Positions 10,532 to 22,513 of a DNA stretch of 64,000 nucleotides are shown in pieces; position 1 is the first letter of the stretch; every line of letters starts with the position of its first letter. This DNA is from Arabidopsis thaliana (Eukaryota > Streptophyta > Magnoliopsida > Brassicales > Brassicaceae): NCBI RefSeq assembly GCF_000001735.4, contig NC_003074.8:7006101-7070100 (forward strand), written 5' to 3'. Under the pieces are notes generated by a model, which searched no databases, was not told where the DNA came from, and saw only the letters and a list, made by a program, of their open reading frames with translations. Made by a program: the position numbers and the translations under genes.

Positions 10532-12187
10532 ATGGCAACACTTATCAGCGTTGACTTTCAGCACTGTTTCATGTACATAATCCTCCTATGCCTCTTCTCA
10601 CTTCTCTGTTACTCTCTCTTCTTCAGGAAACCAAAGGGCACACGAGTTGGCTGTGATCTGCCTCCGAGCCCTCCGTCTCTTCCTATCATTGGTCATCTTC
10701 ACCATCTCCTCTCTTCTCTAACTCACAAGTCTTTACAAAAACTCTCCTCCAAGTATGGACCTTTCCTCCATCTCCGGATCTTTAGTGTTCCCATCATCCT
10801 TGTCTCATCTGCTTCAGTGGCATATGAGATCTTTAAGGCCCACGATGTGAACGTCTCATCTCGTGGTGCTGCTGCGATCGATGAGTCCCTCTTGTTTGGA
10901 TCTTCTAGCTTCATTTACGCTCCCTATGGAGATTACTGGAAGTTCATGAAGAAGATCTTCGCCACTAAGCTGCTCCGACCACAGGTGCTGGAGAATTCAC
11001 GTGGTGTTCGTGCTGAAGAGTTAAAGCGGTTTTACAGGAGAATTCTCGATAAGGCGAGGAAGAATGAGAACATCGAGATCAGTAAGGAATCGGCGATGCT
11101 CATGAACAACATCTTATGCAGGATGAGCATGGGAAGGAGTTTTTCAGAGGAAAATGGTGAGGCAGAGAGAGTCAGGGGCCTGGTGGGTGAATCATATGCC
11201 TTGGTGAAGAAGATTTTCTTCGCAGCTACATTGCGCAGACTGCTTGAGAAGCTTCGGATCCCACTATTCAGGAAGGAGATAATGGGTGTGTCCGACAGAT
11301 TTGATGAGCTGCTAGAGAGGATTATTGTGGAACACAAAGACAAACTTGAAAAGGAGCATCAAGTTATGGATATGATGGATGTGTTGTTGGCAGCTTATCG
11401 AGACAAAAACGCAGAGTATAAGATCACTAGGAATCATATCAAGTCGTTTTTTGTGGTAAATTTTCCTCATTTTACCGATTTCGTTTGAGTATCCATATGA
11501 AAATTACTTAAAAATGTTCCATGTCTTCGCCTGCAGGACCTTTTCGTTGGGGGCACTGATACCTCGGTCCAAACAACACAATGGACTATGGCTGAGATCA
11601 TTAATAACCCTAACATTCTTCAGACACTGAGAAAAGAAATCGATTCAGTTGTAGGGAAATCAAGGTTGATTCACGAAACGGATATACCAAACCTTCCTTA
11701 TTTGCAAGCAGTGGTTAAGGAAGGACTAAGATTGCATCCTCCAGGGCCCCTCTTGATAAGGACTTTTCAAGAAAGATGTGAGATGAAAGGGTTCTACATA
11801 CCGGAGAAGACAACACTCGTTATCAACGCTTATGCTGTGATGAGAGATCCCGACTCTTGGGAAGATCCTGACGAGTTTAAGCCAGAGAGGTTTCTAAGTT
11901 ATTCAAGATCAGGGCAAGAAGACGAGAAAGAGCAAACACTTAAGTACCTTTCTTTTGGTGGCGGAAGGAGAGGATGTCCTGGAGTAAATCTAGGTTATAT
12001 ATTTGTTGGAACTGCAATAGGAATGATGGTGCAGTGCTTTGACTGGAAAATCGAAGGAGATAAGGTCAACATGGAAGAGACTTATGGAGGAATGAACCTA
12101 ACCATGGTTAACCCGCTTAAGTGCACTCCAGTTCCTCGAACCCAACCTTTTTCTTTTACTTCTAATCTCGAGATTCTTAGTTCCTGA
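10532..12187 (+). CDS. CYP705A18: cytochrome P450 CYP705A18
   Basis: Exons 10532-11455 and 11537-12187, GTG|GAC junction; 524 residues. Membrane anchor (about 5-30), PPSPPSLP hinge, I-helix GGTDTSVQTTQW with the normal Asp-Thr pair, ExxR (EGLR), KPERF, and a heme loop FGGGRRGCPG with cysteine near 455. The second position Gly instead of Ser in FG(S/G)GRR is tolerated in P450s. ER-bound monooxygenase, substrate unknown, expected to act in specialised metabolism like other CYP705 members. The leader reads CTTTGGAGCAACA before ATGGCAAC, a small variant of the array consensus. No lesion seen; likely functional. Confidence 0.95.
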
Positions 12188-12913
12188 CACTCAGCTTGGG
12201 AACACATATGAAGTTTGTTTTCTTCTGTACTATACATATTCATCAAAGACGGTTAATTACATTTGGTGTCTTTATGATTTCCTGCCCTTTTCACAAAATT
12301 TACGTACCTTTGTTCTTTCGTTTTATATGTCGTTGATCAAATTCTCTAGGTTGATTGTTTCCCTATCCGAATCCATTTCGTCCCTAGAGCTGCTTGGTTC
12401 TAGTATCTGCTTTGTATTGTTTTCAGGCTAAAGTTAGTGTCAACAAAAGCTGGATTCCTCTGACGAGCTTGGTCGCTGCAAAAACGTTTTCAGGTGGCGT
12501 AGCTACTGAATTAGTGAATTCTCTCAGCCTTGCAAGCTCACAAGCCCCAAGCCAAGTATCCTTCAAATTCTTTATTCATTCATAATCTCACATGGTAAAT
12601 TTCTATGTTCTTGTCAGTAGTTCAGACTTGTCTTTCTTTGACAGCTGTTCTCTTGGACCTTTTTTCTCTATTTTTAGGATCCGAAGAAAGTGATTGAAAT
12701 CTATGTCCCACTTACTGTACTTGCAAACCATGTTATCTTTGCTTATACATGTCTTAGTATATTTGACGTGTCGCAAGATCTGAGTATATTAACAAAAACA
12801 TTTCAATTATTAATAGGTAATCAAAGCATAACCATACATTAGATTTCCCTTATTGATAAGAGAGTATTATATGTGTCATTTGCCTCTTTTTCATTTGAGC
12901 ATCACTGGCAGCA
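12188..12913. other. intergenic spacer A18-A19
   Basis: Contains a diverged copy of the spacer unit also found after A15 (around 12470-12600 versus 4900-5055). Bases 12830-12913 form the A19 leader, similar to that of A16 (CATACATTAGATT...TTGATAAGAGA). No gene seen; the ORF 12394-12585 is spacer sequence. Confidence 0.5.
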
Positions 12914-14549
12914 ATGACCACCACTGAGTTTCAAAGCTGCTTCATCTTCCTCCTCTTATGTCTCTTCTCACTCGTCTGTTACTCTCTCTTTTTCAGGAAA
13001 CCAAGCTCAAGACGGGACGCCCATGGCTGTGATCTGCCTCCGAGCCCTCCTTCTTTGCCAGTCATCGGCCATCTTCACCTTATCCTCTCTTCCCTTGTCC
13101 ACAAGTCTTTTCAAAAGATCTCCTCCAACTACGGACCTCTCCTCCATCTCCGCATCTTCAACGTTCCCATAGTCCTCGTCTCCTCTGCGTCAGTGGCCTA
13201 CGATATCTTCAGGGTGCATGACTTGAACGTCTCTTCTCGCGGCTCCCCTCCGTTTGAGGAGTCACTGTTGTTCGGATCTACCGGCTTCATTAGTGCTCCC
13301 TATGGAGATTATTTCAAGTTCATGAAGAAACACCTGGTCACAAAGCTCCTTGGACCACAGGCACTCGAGCGCTCACGCCTCATCCGGACAAATGAACTAG
13401 AACGGTTTTACATAAACCTGCTTGATAAGGCGACGAAGAAGGAGAGCGTTGAAATTGGTAAGGAAGCGATGAAGCTCAGTAACAACAGCATCTGCAAGAT
13501 GATCATGGGGAGGAGTTGTTTAGAGGAAAAGGGTGAGGCAGAGAGAGTCAGGGGTTTGATTATCGAGTCGTTTTACTTGACGAAGAAATTTTTCTTGGCA
13601 TTCACTTTGCGCGGGCTGCTCGAGAAGCTTGGAATCTCGCTGTTCAAAAAAGAAATAATGGGAGTTTCCCGCAGATTTGATGATTTGCTCGAAAGGTATC
13701 TTAGGGAACATGAAGAGAAACCAGATAATGAGCATCAAGATACGGACATGATTGATGCACTATTGGCAGCTTATCGAGACGAAAAGGCCGAGTATAAGAT
13801 CACTAGGAACCAGATCAAGGCGTTTTTAGTGGTAAATGTTTCCATCATCAGTTTTGATTTATTATGATAAACCATACTTAAACACCATTGATCTTCCTTG
13901 ACTAAGATAAGTTTTACAAATGCAGGATATTTTCATTGCGGGCACTGACATCTCGGCGCTAACAACGCAGGGAACAATGGCTGAGATCATTAACAACCCT
14001 AACATATTTGTGAGAATTAGAGAAGAAATCGATTCTGTTGTAGGGAAATCAAGGCTGATTCAAGAAACGGATCTACCAAAGCTCCCTTACTTGCAAGCGG
14101 TAGTCAAAGAAGGGCTTAGATTGCACCCGCCTACGCCTCTCATGGTAAGGGAGTTCCAAGAAGGGTGTAAGGTCAAAGGTTTCTACATACCAGCGAGCAC
14201 AACCCTTGTTGTTAATGGTTATGCTGTGATGAGAGATCCAAATGTCTGGGAAGACCCTGAGGAGTTCAAGCCGGAGAGGTTTTTAGCTTCTTCAAGATTA
14301 ATGCAAGAGGACGAGATAAGAGAGCAAGCCCTCAAGTACATCGCTTTCGGTAGTGGAAGGAGAGGCTGCCCAGGAGCAAATGTAGCTTATATCTTTGTAG
14401 GAACCGCGATTGGAATGATGGTGCAATGCTTTGACTGGAGAATCAATGGAGAAAAGGTTGACATGAAAGAGGCCATTGGAGGACTGAACCTGACCTTGGC
14501 TCATCCCCTTAAGTGCACTCCTGTTGCTCGATTCCCAAAACCTTTTTAA
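12914..14549 (+). CDS. CYP705A19: cytochrome P450 CYP705A19, I-helix Thr replaced
   Basis: Exons 12914-13831 and 13926-14549, GTG|GAT junction; 513 residues. Anchor, PPSPPSLP, ExxR, KPERF and FGSGRRGCPG (cysteine near 454) are intact. The oxygen-activation motif is not: it reads AGTDISALTTQGT at about 311-323, with Ile where nearly all P450 monooxygenases have Thr after the acid, and Gly where siblings have Trp (TTQWT). The same two changes are in A16, so they were present in the common ancestor and kept. The ancestral start is lost (CTGGCAGCAATG), so translation should begin at the next in-frame ATG, three codons later; this is the start given here. Could be a P450 with altered or non-oxygenase chemistry, or one that tolerates the change through the adjacent Ser. 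Confidence 0.93.
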
Positions 14550-15394
14550 GTTCAAATTATTAAAACCGATGTTCCATGTTTGATGTTGGTGACTGGACTA
14601 GTGTTGTAAGATGGTTGAAGTAAAATAATAAGGAAGCTTGCTTTCTGTTGTTCTGTAACTACTGGTTTATTCATTCTCTATTCAGGTTTCCAGGCTTATC
14701 AGCTTATGTTTGGTTTCTTTTATCACCCGGATTGCTGTATGAACCAAAGCTACGTTGTTTTGTTTTTCATTTTTGTTTTCAAAATGAAATGGCATTAGAG
14801 CAAACAACCAAATCCTAGAATTGTTGAATTTTAAGCCCATCTCTTTCCAGATTTCCATCTCAAGAAGGGAAGGGACTAATAAGTAACCAATTTTAACACT
14901 ACTTCTTTCTTAGTTTTTCCTTCATTTTCAGATTTACTTATCAACTAAAAGGAACAACTTCTTGCGACTTGCGAGAAAACCATTCAAAAAGACTGTCATT
15001 GCGTCATCAATCTCGAACTTGTCTATTCCTCACAACACACAATGAGTCATCTTTTTGTCACCTTCGACTATTTAATTATCAGTTTGATCACCAGTGTCAA
15101 ACTTATTGATCTGAGCGTATATTATTGAGATCTCTATATTATTATTAATAAACAAAGTTCTAGTTGTCCACTATCTCAAATTCTTCAAAAGAGAAGCATT
15201 TTATAAAGCAATAAAACAAAGCATGGTGATGGTAGTTATACTTTCTATTAATGGACTGTTGATTATGTTTCATCTGCCTCTTCACTTAAAGAAACAATGG
15301 TAGTCATACTTCACATACGTTATACAGTATACTCTGAGATGTGTTAATACTCTGTTTTATCTTACCTTTTACACTTTGAGCAACAATTGCAGCA
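14550..15394. other. intergenic spacer A19-A20 with relic leader
   Basis: 14550-14700 resembles the A16 3' flank. 15120-15300 resembles the A18 upstream region and ends in a relic start, AAAGAAACAATGGTAGTC at 15289-15306, which opens only a short frame. A second leader, CACTTTGAGCAACAATTGC, follows at 15370 and serves A20. Two P450 promoters therefore lie in series. Confidence 0.55.
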
Positions 15395-17013
15395 ATGTTG
15401 ACCGTTGACTCTCAACACTGTTTCAGTTTCATACTCCTCTGCTTCTTCTCACTCCTCTGTTACTCTCTCTTGTTCAAGAAACTAAAGGACTCACATGTTG
15501 GCCGTGATTTGCTTCAGAGCCCTCCATCTCTTCCGATCATAGGCCATCTTCATCATCTCCTCTCTTCTCTAGCACACAAATCTTTGCAGCAACTCTCATC
15601 CAAGTATGGACCTCTCCTACATCTCAGCATCTTCAACTTCCCTGTAGTCCTCGTCTCCTCGGCCTCTGTGGCTTACGAGATCTTCAAGGCTCATGACTTG
15701 AACATCTCGTCTCGCGACAATCCTCCAATCAATGAGTCCCTCTTGGTCGGTTCTTCTGTGTTCGTCGGCGCCCCCTATGGAGATTATTGGAAGTTCATGA
15801 AGAAGCTCTTGGTTACAAAGCTGCTGGGACCACAGGCACTCGAGCGGTCAAGAAGCATCCGTGCAGATGAGCTAGAGCGGTTTTACAGAAGCTTGCTCGA
15901 TAAGGCGATGAAGAAGGAGAGTGTTGAGATTGGTAAGGAAGCAACGAAGCTAAGTATCAACAGCATATGCAGGATGAGCATGGGGAGGAGTTTTTCAGAA
16001 GAGAGTGGTGAGGCTGAGAGAGTTAGAGGTTTGGTTACCGAGTTAGATGGCTTGACGAAGAAGGTTTTGTTGGTAAACATATTGCGCTGGCCGCTTGAGA
16101 AGCTCAGAATCTCTCTGTTCAAAAAAGAGATAATGTATGTTTCGAACAGCTTTGATGAGCTGCTGGAGAGGATTATTGTGGAACGTGAAAAGAAACCGAA
16201 TGAACATCAGGGTACATACTTGATGGACGTGTTGTTGGAAGCTTATGAAGACGAAAAAGCAGAGCATAAGATCACTAGGAACCATATCAAGTCGTTGTTC
16301 GTGGTAATCAAAATTTCTTCTCATTAAGTGTGGATTCATTAAGAATGGGGAAAAACAAAGTCTGACTAAGAAACGTTTGAAACTTGCAGGAGCTTTTACT
16401 TGGAGGCACTGATACCTCGGCGCAAACAATACAGTGGACAATGGCCGAGCTCATCAACAACCGTAACGTTCTTAAGAGATTGAGAGAAGAAATTGATTCG
16501 GTTGTAGGAGAAACAAGGTTGATTCAAGAAAAGGATCTACCAAAGCTACCTTATTTACAATCTGTAGTCAAAGAAGGGCTAAGATTGCACCCGCCATTGC
16601 CTCTCATGGTAAGGACGTTCCAAAGAAGTTGTGAGATGAAAGGGTTCTACATAGCGGAAAAGACAACACTTGTAGTTAATGCTTATGCTGTGATGAGAGA
16701 TCCTACTACTTGGGAAGATCCTGATGAGTTTAAGCCAGAGAGGTTTCTAAGGCAAGAGGAGGAGAGAAGAGCACTGAAGCACATTGCTTTTGGAAGTGGA
16801 AGGAGAGGCTGTCCAGGATCAAACCTAGCTACTATTTTCATAGGAACTGCAATTGGAACAATGGTGCAGTGTTTTGACTTGAGCATCAAAGGAGACAAGG
16901 TCAAAATGGATGAGGTTGGAGGACTCAACTTGACCATGGCTCATCCCCTTGAGTGCATTCTTGTTCCTCGAACCCAACCTTTCATTTCTAACCAGCAGAT
17001 TCCAAGTTTGTAA
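15395..17013 (+). CDS. CYP705A20: cytochrome P450 CYP705A20
   Basis: Exons 15395-16303 and 16390-17013, GTG|GAG junction; 510 residues. Membrane anchor, a hinge with one change (LLQSPPSLP instead of LPPSPPSLP), I-helix GGTDTSAQTIQW, ExxR (EGLR), KPERF, heme loop FGSGRRGCPG with cysteine near 444. The segment between KPERF and the heme loop is shorter than in siblings (the SSRSGQ-type stretch is missing about nine residues). The ancestral first ATG is ATT here, so the ATG at 15395 is the first usable start. ER monooxygenase of unknown substrate; no inactivating lesion seen. Confidence 0.94.
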
Positions 17014-18067
17014 TTTCCATGAATCCTAATTATTGTTTTTATTATTGTAATTCCAACCTTTCATGACCAAACGGTTCAAGTTTGGTTTTTATTTTATTTT
17101 CACGGTTTACAATACGAAACCGTAATTATTGTGGTCTACTGTTGGATTTGTCCTGAAATAAGAAAAAGTTAAAAGTGTCCTTGTCTTGTCGTCTCTTTCT
17201 CTCTTCAGTGTGAATCTTTTTTTGTGAGAAAATTGTTCTTGTATCCTCTGAGAGCAAAGAAACCCACCAGTTTCTCGTTTGCTTTCTTCCGGTAAAGTCG
17301 TTGATCGATTCATTATCGTTAATTCTTTTTTCTTCCGTTGGCCATCCTTGAAATTGGTAAATTTTCAGGTTTTATTGGTTCAATTCCGTATCGTTTCTTA
17401 TGTCTGCTTTAATGTAGGCTGTTCTTCGTCAATGGGTTATCAGAAACTGCGAATTGAACTAGAAAGTTTTGGTCTTTTGTAAATTATTAGGAGCTTGTCA
17501 ATTAGGGGCATATTAGTTTTCTCATGGATTTGCTTATTGATAGCTTCTGAAAGAGTATGATGTCTTCTTGGGATGCTGATTTCTCCATGAGTTATTGTTA
17601 AAGAAGTTATTTTATGCAATGTTACTCTCCATGAATTTCCCAATATTAGACCACTTGATAAAAGTTTGTTATCTTTCTTAGGCTTAAGCAGTATGGATCA
17701 CATTTTCAATAAAACTTGTGATCCTCTTCTTCGAATGCACTTTCAGTCGTGATATTTGCAGCTTCTTAGCTCTCTGCCTGATTTCTTTGGACGAGTGTCT
17801 CCTTCTATAATCATGATAATTCTTTTATCTGCTACTGCTTTGAAAGCAGCTTAGGACTCTGGTCGAGATATAATCACAAGTGTCCAACGATAGTCAATTT
17901 ATAGTTAAAATAAGACTTGATTCCCTTCTTTTTACGTTCTTCGAGAAGATATATTATATTTTAAGTAAAAAACTAAACAATATTATAGATCATACATCAT
18001 GATCATATTCGCAGATTCTTGAGACAATAATACTCTGGTTTCATTTACCTTCCCACTTTGAGTAACA
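17014..18067. other. intergenic spacer A20-A21
   Basis: Bears another diverged copy of the spacer unit (for example 17735-17790 compares with 4855-4910: CACTTTCAGTCGTGATATTTGC versus CGCTTTCAAGTAGTGATGTTTGC, each quoted in part). ORFs at 17107-17643 on both strands are spacer sequence with no family features. The leader of A21 ends TTTGAGTAACA before the ATG. Confidence 0.5.
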
Positions 18068-19689
18068 ATGGCAGCAATCATCGGTGACTGCTTCATATTT
18101 ATCCTCTTATGCCTCTTCTCACTCCTTTTCTACTATCTCATCTTCAGGAAACCTAAGAACTCACGGCTTGTCGCTTATGGCTGTGATCTGCCTCCGAGCC
18201 CTCCATCTCTTCCGATTATAGGCCATGTTCACCTTCTCCTCTCTTCCCTAGCTCATAAATCTTTACAGAAACTCTCATCCAAGTATGGACCTCTTCTCTA
18301 TCTCCGCGTCTTCAACTTCCCTGTAGTCCTCGTCTCCTCGGCGTCTGTGGCCTACGAGATCTTTAAGGCTCATGACTTGAACATCTCATCTCGTGACAAC
18401 CCTTCAATCGATGATTCCCTCTTGATTGGATCTTCTGTCTTTGGTAGTGCTCCTTATGGAGATTACTTTAAGTTCATGAAGAAGCTCCTGGTTACTAAGC
18501 TGCTTGGACCACAGGCACTTGAGCGGTCAAGAGGCATCCGTGCAGATGAGCTTGAGCGGTTTCACTCAAGCCTGCTTGATAAGGCGGTAAAGAAGGAGAT
18601 CGTTGAGATTGGGAAGGAAGCAACGAAGCTTAGTAATAACAGCCTCTGGAGGATGAGCATTGGGAGAAGTTTTTCAGAGAAGAATGGTGAGGCTGAGAGA
18701 GTCAGGGGACTGGTTACTGAGTTAGATGGCTTGACAAAGAAGGTCTTGTTTGCAACTTTGCTGCACAGGCCCCTTGAGAAGCTTGGAATCTCTCTGTTCA
18801 AAAAGGAGATCATGTGTGTTTCTGACAGCTTCGATGAGGTCCTTGAGAGGGTTCTTGTGGAACATGAACAGAAACTGGACGATCATCAAGATAGGGACAT
18901 GATGGACGTGTTGTTGGCAGCTTATGGAGATGAAAACGCAGAGCATAAAATCAGCAGGAACCACATCAAAGCATTTTTCGTGGTAAATGTTCCTCTCATT
19001 AAGCTGAATTTATTTGAGGATCAAAAGTGCTCTTACTAAGAAACGTTTTGTAACTGCAGGAGCTTTTCTTTGCGGGTACTGATACCTCGGCGCAATCAAT
19101 ACAGTGGACAATGGCAGAGATCATTAACAACCCCAACATTCTTAAAAGATTGAGAGAAGAAATCGATTCTGTGGTAGGGAAAACAAGGTTGATTCAAGAA
19201 ACTGATCTACCAAAGCTCCCCTATTTGCAAGCTGTGGTTAAGGAAGGACTTAGATTGCACCCGCCATTGCCTCTCTTTGTAAGGACGTTCCAAGAAGGGT
19301 GTAAGATTGGAGGTTTCTATGTACCAGAAAAGACAACACTTATTGGTAATGCTTATGTTATGATGAGAGATCCGAGTGTCTGGGAAGACCCTGAGGAGTT
19401 TAAACCTGAGAGGTTTCTATCTTCTTCAAGATCAACGCAAGAAGAGGAAAGAAGAGAGCAAGCACTTAAGTACATTCCTTTCGGTAGTGGACGGAGAGGC
19501 TGTCCTGGATCAAGTCTGGGTTATATCTTTGTTGGCACCGCAGTTGGAATGATGGTGCAATGCTTTGACTGGAGTATCAAAGGAGACAAGGTCCAAATGG
19601 ATGAGGCTGGAGGACTAAACTTGAGTATGGCTCATTCCCTGAAGTGCACTCCTGTTCCTCGAAACCGGCCTTTACTTGCTGATCAGTAG
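18068..19689 (+). CDS. CYP705A21: cytochrome P450 CYP705A21
   Basis: Exons 18068-18982 and 19060-19689, GTG|GAG junction; 514 residues. Anchor, PPSPPSLP hinge, I-helix AGTDTSAQSIQW (the canonical form in this array), ExxR (EGLR), KPERF, heme loop FGSGRRGCPG with cysteine near 453. Its I-helix and C-terminal region are closest to A20, and the two exon-2 sequences share the start ELL/FxGGTDTSAQ. ER-anchored monooxygenase; substrate not predictable beyond the general link of CYP705 to triterpenoid oxidation. No lesion seen. Confidence 0.95.
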
Positions 19690-20245
19690 ATGCCAAGTTT
19701 GTAATTTTCAGATGTCACTGAACTCGCAAACATAGAAAAGTGCTGAATTCAGATGTTTACTACTGGTATGTTTTAATTCCGTTTACTGTATGAATATAAA
19801 TAAAATAGAAAATTGTCCCACTATTTCTGGCCTGTTTCTCTTTACAGTTCCCTGAGTCCTTTTACCGTAGGATTGGTATCAAATCAAAGAAATAATCAGC
19901 TCTCAAATTTGATCTTTGGCTATTATCGTTGATTGGTTCATATAATCTGATTTCATCTTCCGTTTCCTTCTTCTGGTTGGTTCAGTTTTCTGTTTTCTTT
20001 CACTCTTAAGCTCATCTTGAAATTGGTGAGTGTTTGATGTTTTTCTAATCTGATTCAATTTGGTGACATAGAGCTATTCAGTTCTATAGTCTTTCCTGAT
20101 TCAAACGTCCCCGGGGGAGTTATATCTTTTAGCAAAAAAAATATCTGTGTAGAACGTGCTTTGATCATTGTGTGTTACATGTACAAATCATCAATTATAG
20201 AGGAGAATATACTCTGTTTGTCCCAGCTCTTAACATTGCGCAACA
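19690..20245. other. intergenic spacer after A21
   Basis: 3' flank of A21 and another spacer-unit copy (GATTGGTTCATATAATC at about 19931; TCATCTTGAAATTGGT near 20012 also occurs near 17346). The last 70 bases are a degraded P450 leader leading into the relic at 20246. Confidence 0.5.
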
Positions 20246-20347
20246 ATGATCATCGTTGACTCTCAAAACGACTTCACCTTTTGTACCCTATGCGTTTTCA
20301 CTCCCCTGTTGCTCCTTCTTCAAGAAGTCAAAGGATCAAGTGACTAA
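20246..20347 (+). pseudogene. CYP705A N-terminal relic (about 100 bp)
   Basis: An isolated stub of a P450 start: leader GCGCAACA, then ATG and a 33-codon frame beginning MIIVDSQNDFTF and carrying a hydrophobic Leu-rich anchor, ending just after the place where siblings have KKPKDS. One frame slip in the anchor changes FFKKPKD into LLLQEVKGS. Nothing downstream resembles the rest of the gene. Probably what is left of a deleted array member between A21 and A22. Confidence 0.75.
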
Positions 20348-20881
20348 AGCACTGTAAGTTCTCAGAAAATGTGTCTCTTCTTTATGTGTGTATTAGACTA
20401 GAAAATGATTCGTCTATGGTAGTTATTGAGTCTTTATATGCATTAGACTAGTTTTTGTAATAATAAGAGCTTGTTTAAATTGGTGTTTTTTTTTGTTTTT
20501 TTTTTTGGTAAGAAGCTTGTTTTGATTGTTGATTAGGTGAAGATTTGCTAACTTACAAGTTGTATCAGTAATAATAATATATATCGACTTGTTTAACAAT
20601 TGATTCATCTTTGTATTCTCAGGTGGCAGATTCTTTGTGTCTTGCTATTTATGTATACCTTTCTATATTATTATTTAAGTCATAAGCTCTTATGATGCAT
20701 GTGAAACCTTAGTTGTCACTTTGGAATTGGGGGTGCAGACAAGACTTGTTTTTAAAGTTAATAAGTAGATGATAACGAGTCTCGCAGAACTTGTGATTGT
20801 TTAATAATAAGTAGAAGTATAGAAAATCAGATACCTTCCATTATTCCAGATAGTAAACAAATTCTTTCACTTTGAGCAACA
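20348..20881. other. intergenic spacer before A22
   Basis: AT-rich sequence with a T/G-rich run near 20485-20510. The last 15 bases (CACTTTGAGCAACA) are the array leader of A22. Nothing else recognised. Confidence 0.45.
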
Positions 20882-22513
20882 ATGGAGGCAGTGATCAGCT
20901 TTGACTTTCAGAACTGCTTCATCTTCATCCTCATATTTCTCTTAACGTTCCTATGCTTCTTTTTCTTCTTCAAGAAACCAAAGGATTCACGAGTTAACTT
21001 CGATTTGCCTCCGAGCCCTCCTTCTCTACCAATCATTGGTCATGTTCACCTTCTCCTCTCTACTCTAACCCACAAGTCATTACAGAAACTCTCCTCCAGG
21101 TATGGACCTCTCCTCTATCTCCGGATTTTTAATGTCCCCATCATCCTCGTTTCCTCGGCCTCAGTGGCCTACGAGATCTTCAGGACACAAGACGTGAACA
21201 TCTCCTCTCGCGGTGTCACCGCGGTTGATGAGTCCCTCGTGTTTGGATCTTCCAGTTTCGTCACTGCTCCTTACGGAGATTACTGGAAGTTCATGAAGAA
21301 GCTTACTGTCATGAAGCTTCTCGGACCGCAGGCACAAGAGCAGTCACGAGACATCCGTGCAGATGACATAAAGCGGTTTTGCAGGAATCTGCTCGATAAA
21401 GCAAGGAAGAAGGAGAGCGTTGAGATTGGTAAAGAAGCAATGAATCTCATGAACAACATTTTGTGCAAGATGAGCATGGGAAGGAGTTTTTCAGAGGAGA
21501 ATGGTGAGACAGAGAAACTAAGGGGATTAGTTACCGAGTCGATTGGCTTGATGAAAAAGATGTTCTTGGCAGTTTTGTTGCGCAGACAGCTTCAGAAACT
21601 TGGAATCTCACTATTCAAGAAGGATATCATGGGCGTTTCCAACAAATTTGATGTGCTGCTAGAGAAAGTTCTTGTGGAACATAGAGAGAAACCGGAGAAG
21701 GATCAAGGTACGGTTATGTTGGACGTGTTGTTGGCAGCTTATGGAGACGAAAATGCAGAGTACAAGATCACTAAGAATCACATCAAGGCTTTTTTCGTGG
21801 TAAATGTTCCTCTCATATTATGTGAATTTTTGTCGAGAAATGATATAGAGTTGTATGACATATAATTGTTTGTTCAATCATAGGACCTTTTCATTGGAGC
21901 CACTGATACCTCTGTGCAAACAATACAGTGGACAATGGCCGAGATCATGAACAATACTCACATTCTTGAGAGAATGAGAGAAGAAATTGATTCTGTCGTA
22001 GGGAAATCAAGGTTGATTCAAGAAACGGATTTACCGAACCTCCCTTACTTGCACGCTGTCATTAAGGAAGCACTAAGACTGCACCCACCGGGGCCTCTCT
22101 TGCCAAGGGAATTTCAACAAGGGTGTAAGATCGGAGGGTTCTACATACCGGAGAAGACAACACTTTTGATTAATGCCTATGTTGTGATGAGAGATCCGAA
22201 TGTCTGGGAAGACCCTGAGGAGTTTAAACCAGAGAGATTTCTAGCTTCTTCAAGGTCAGGGCAAGAGGACGAGAGAAGAGAGCAAGCTCTTAAGTTTCTT
22301 CCTTTCGGCAGTGGAAGGAGAGGATGTCCTGGATCAAATCTAGCTTATATGATTGTAGGAAGTGCAATAGGAATGATGGTGCAGTGCTTTGACTGGAGAA
22401 TCGAAGGAGAGAAGGTCAACATGAAAGAGGCTGTTAAAGGGACCATCCTTACCATGGCTCATCCTCTTAAGTTAACTCCTGTCACTCGACAACCACCCTT
22501 GACTTGGATATGA
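20882..22513 (+). CDS. CYP705A22: cytochrome P450 CYP705A22
   Basis: Exons 20882-21799 and 21884-22513, GTG|GAC junction; 515 residues. Very hydrophobic anchor (FIFILIFLLTFLCFFFFFKK, about 12-31), PPSPPSLP hinge, I-helix GATDTSVQTIQW, ExxR written as EALR near 367, KPERF, heme loop FGSGRRGCPG with cysteine near 454. ATGGAGGCA replaces the usual ATGGCAGCA. In Arabidopsis this position in the array is, as I recall, GPS1 (gravity persistence signal 1), whose mutant bends abnormally after cold gravistimulation; the chemistry is unresolved, with flavonoid or terpenoid links suggested. Intact by inspection. Confidence 0.94.
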
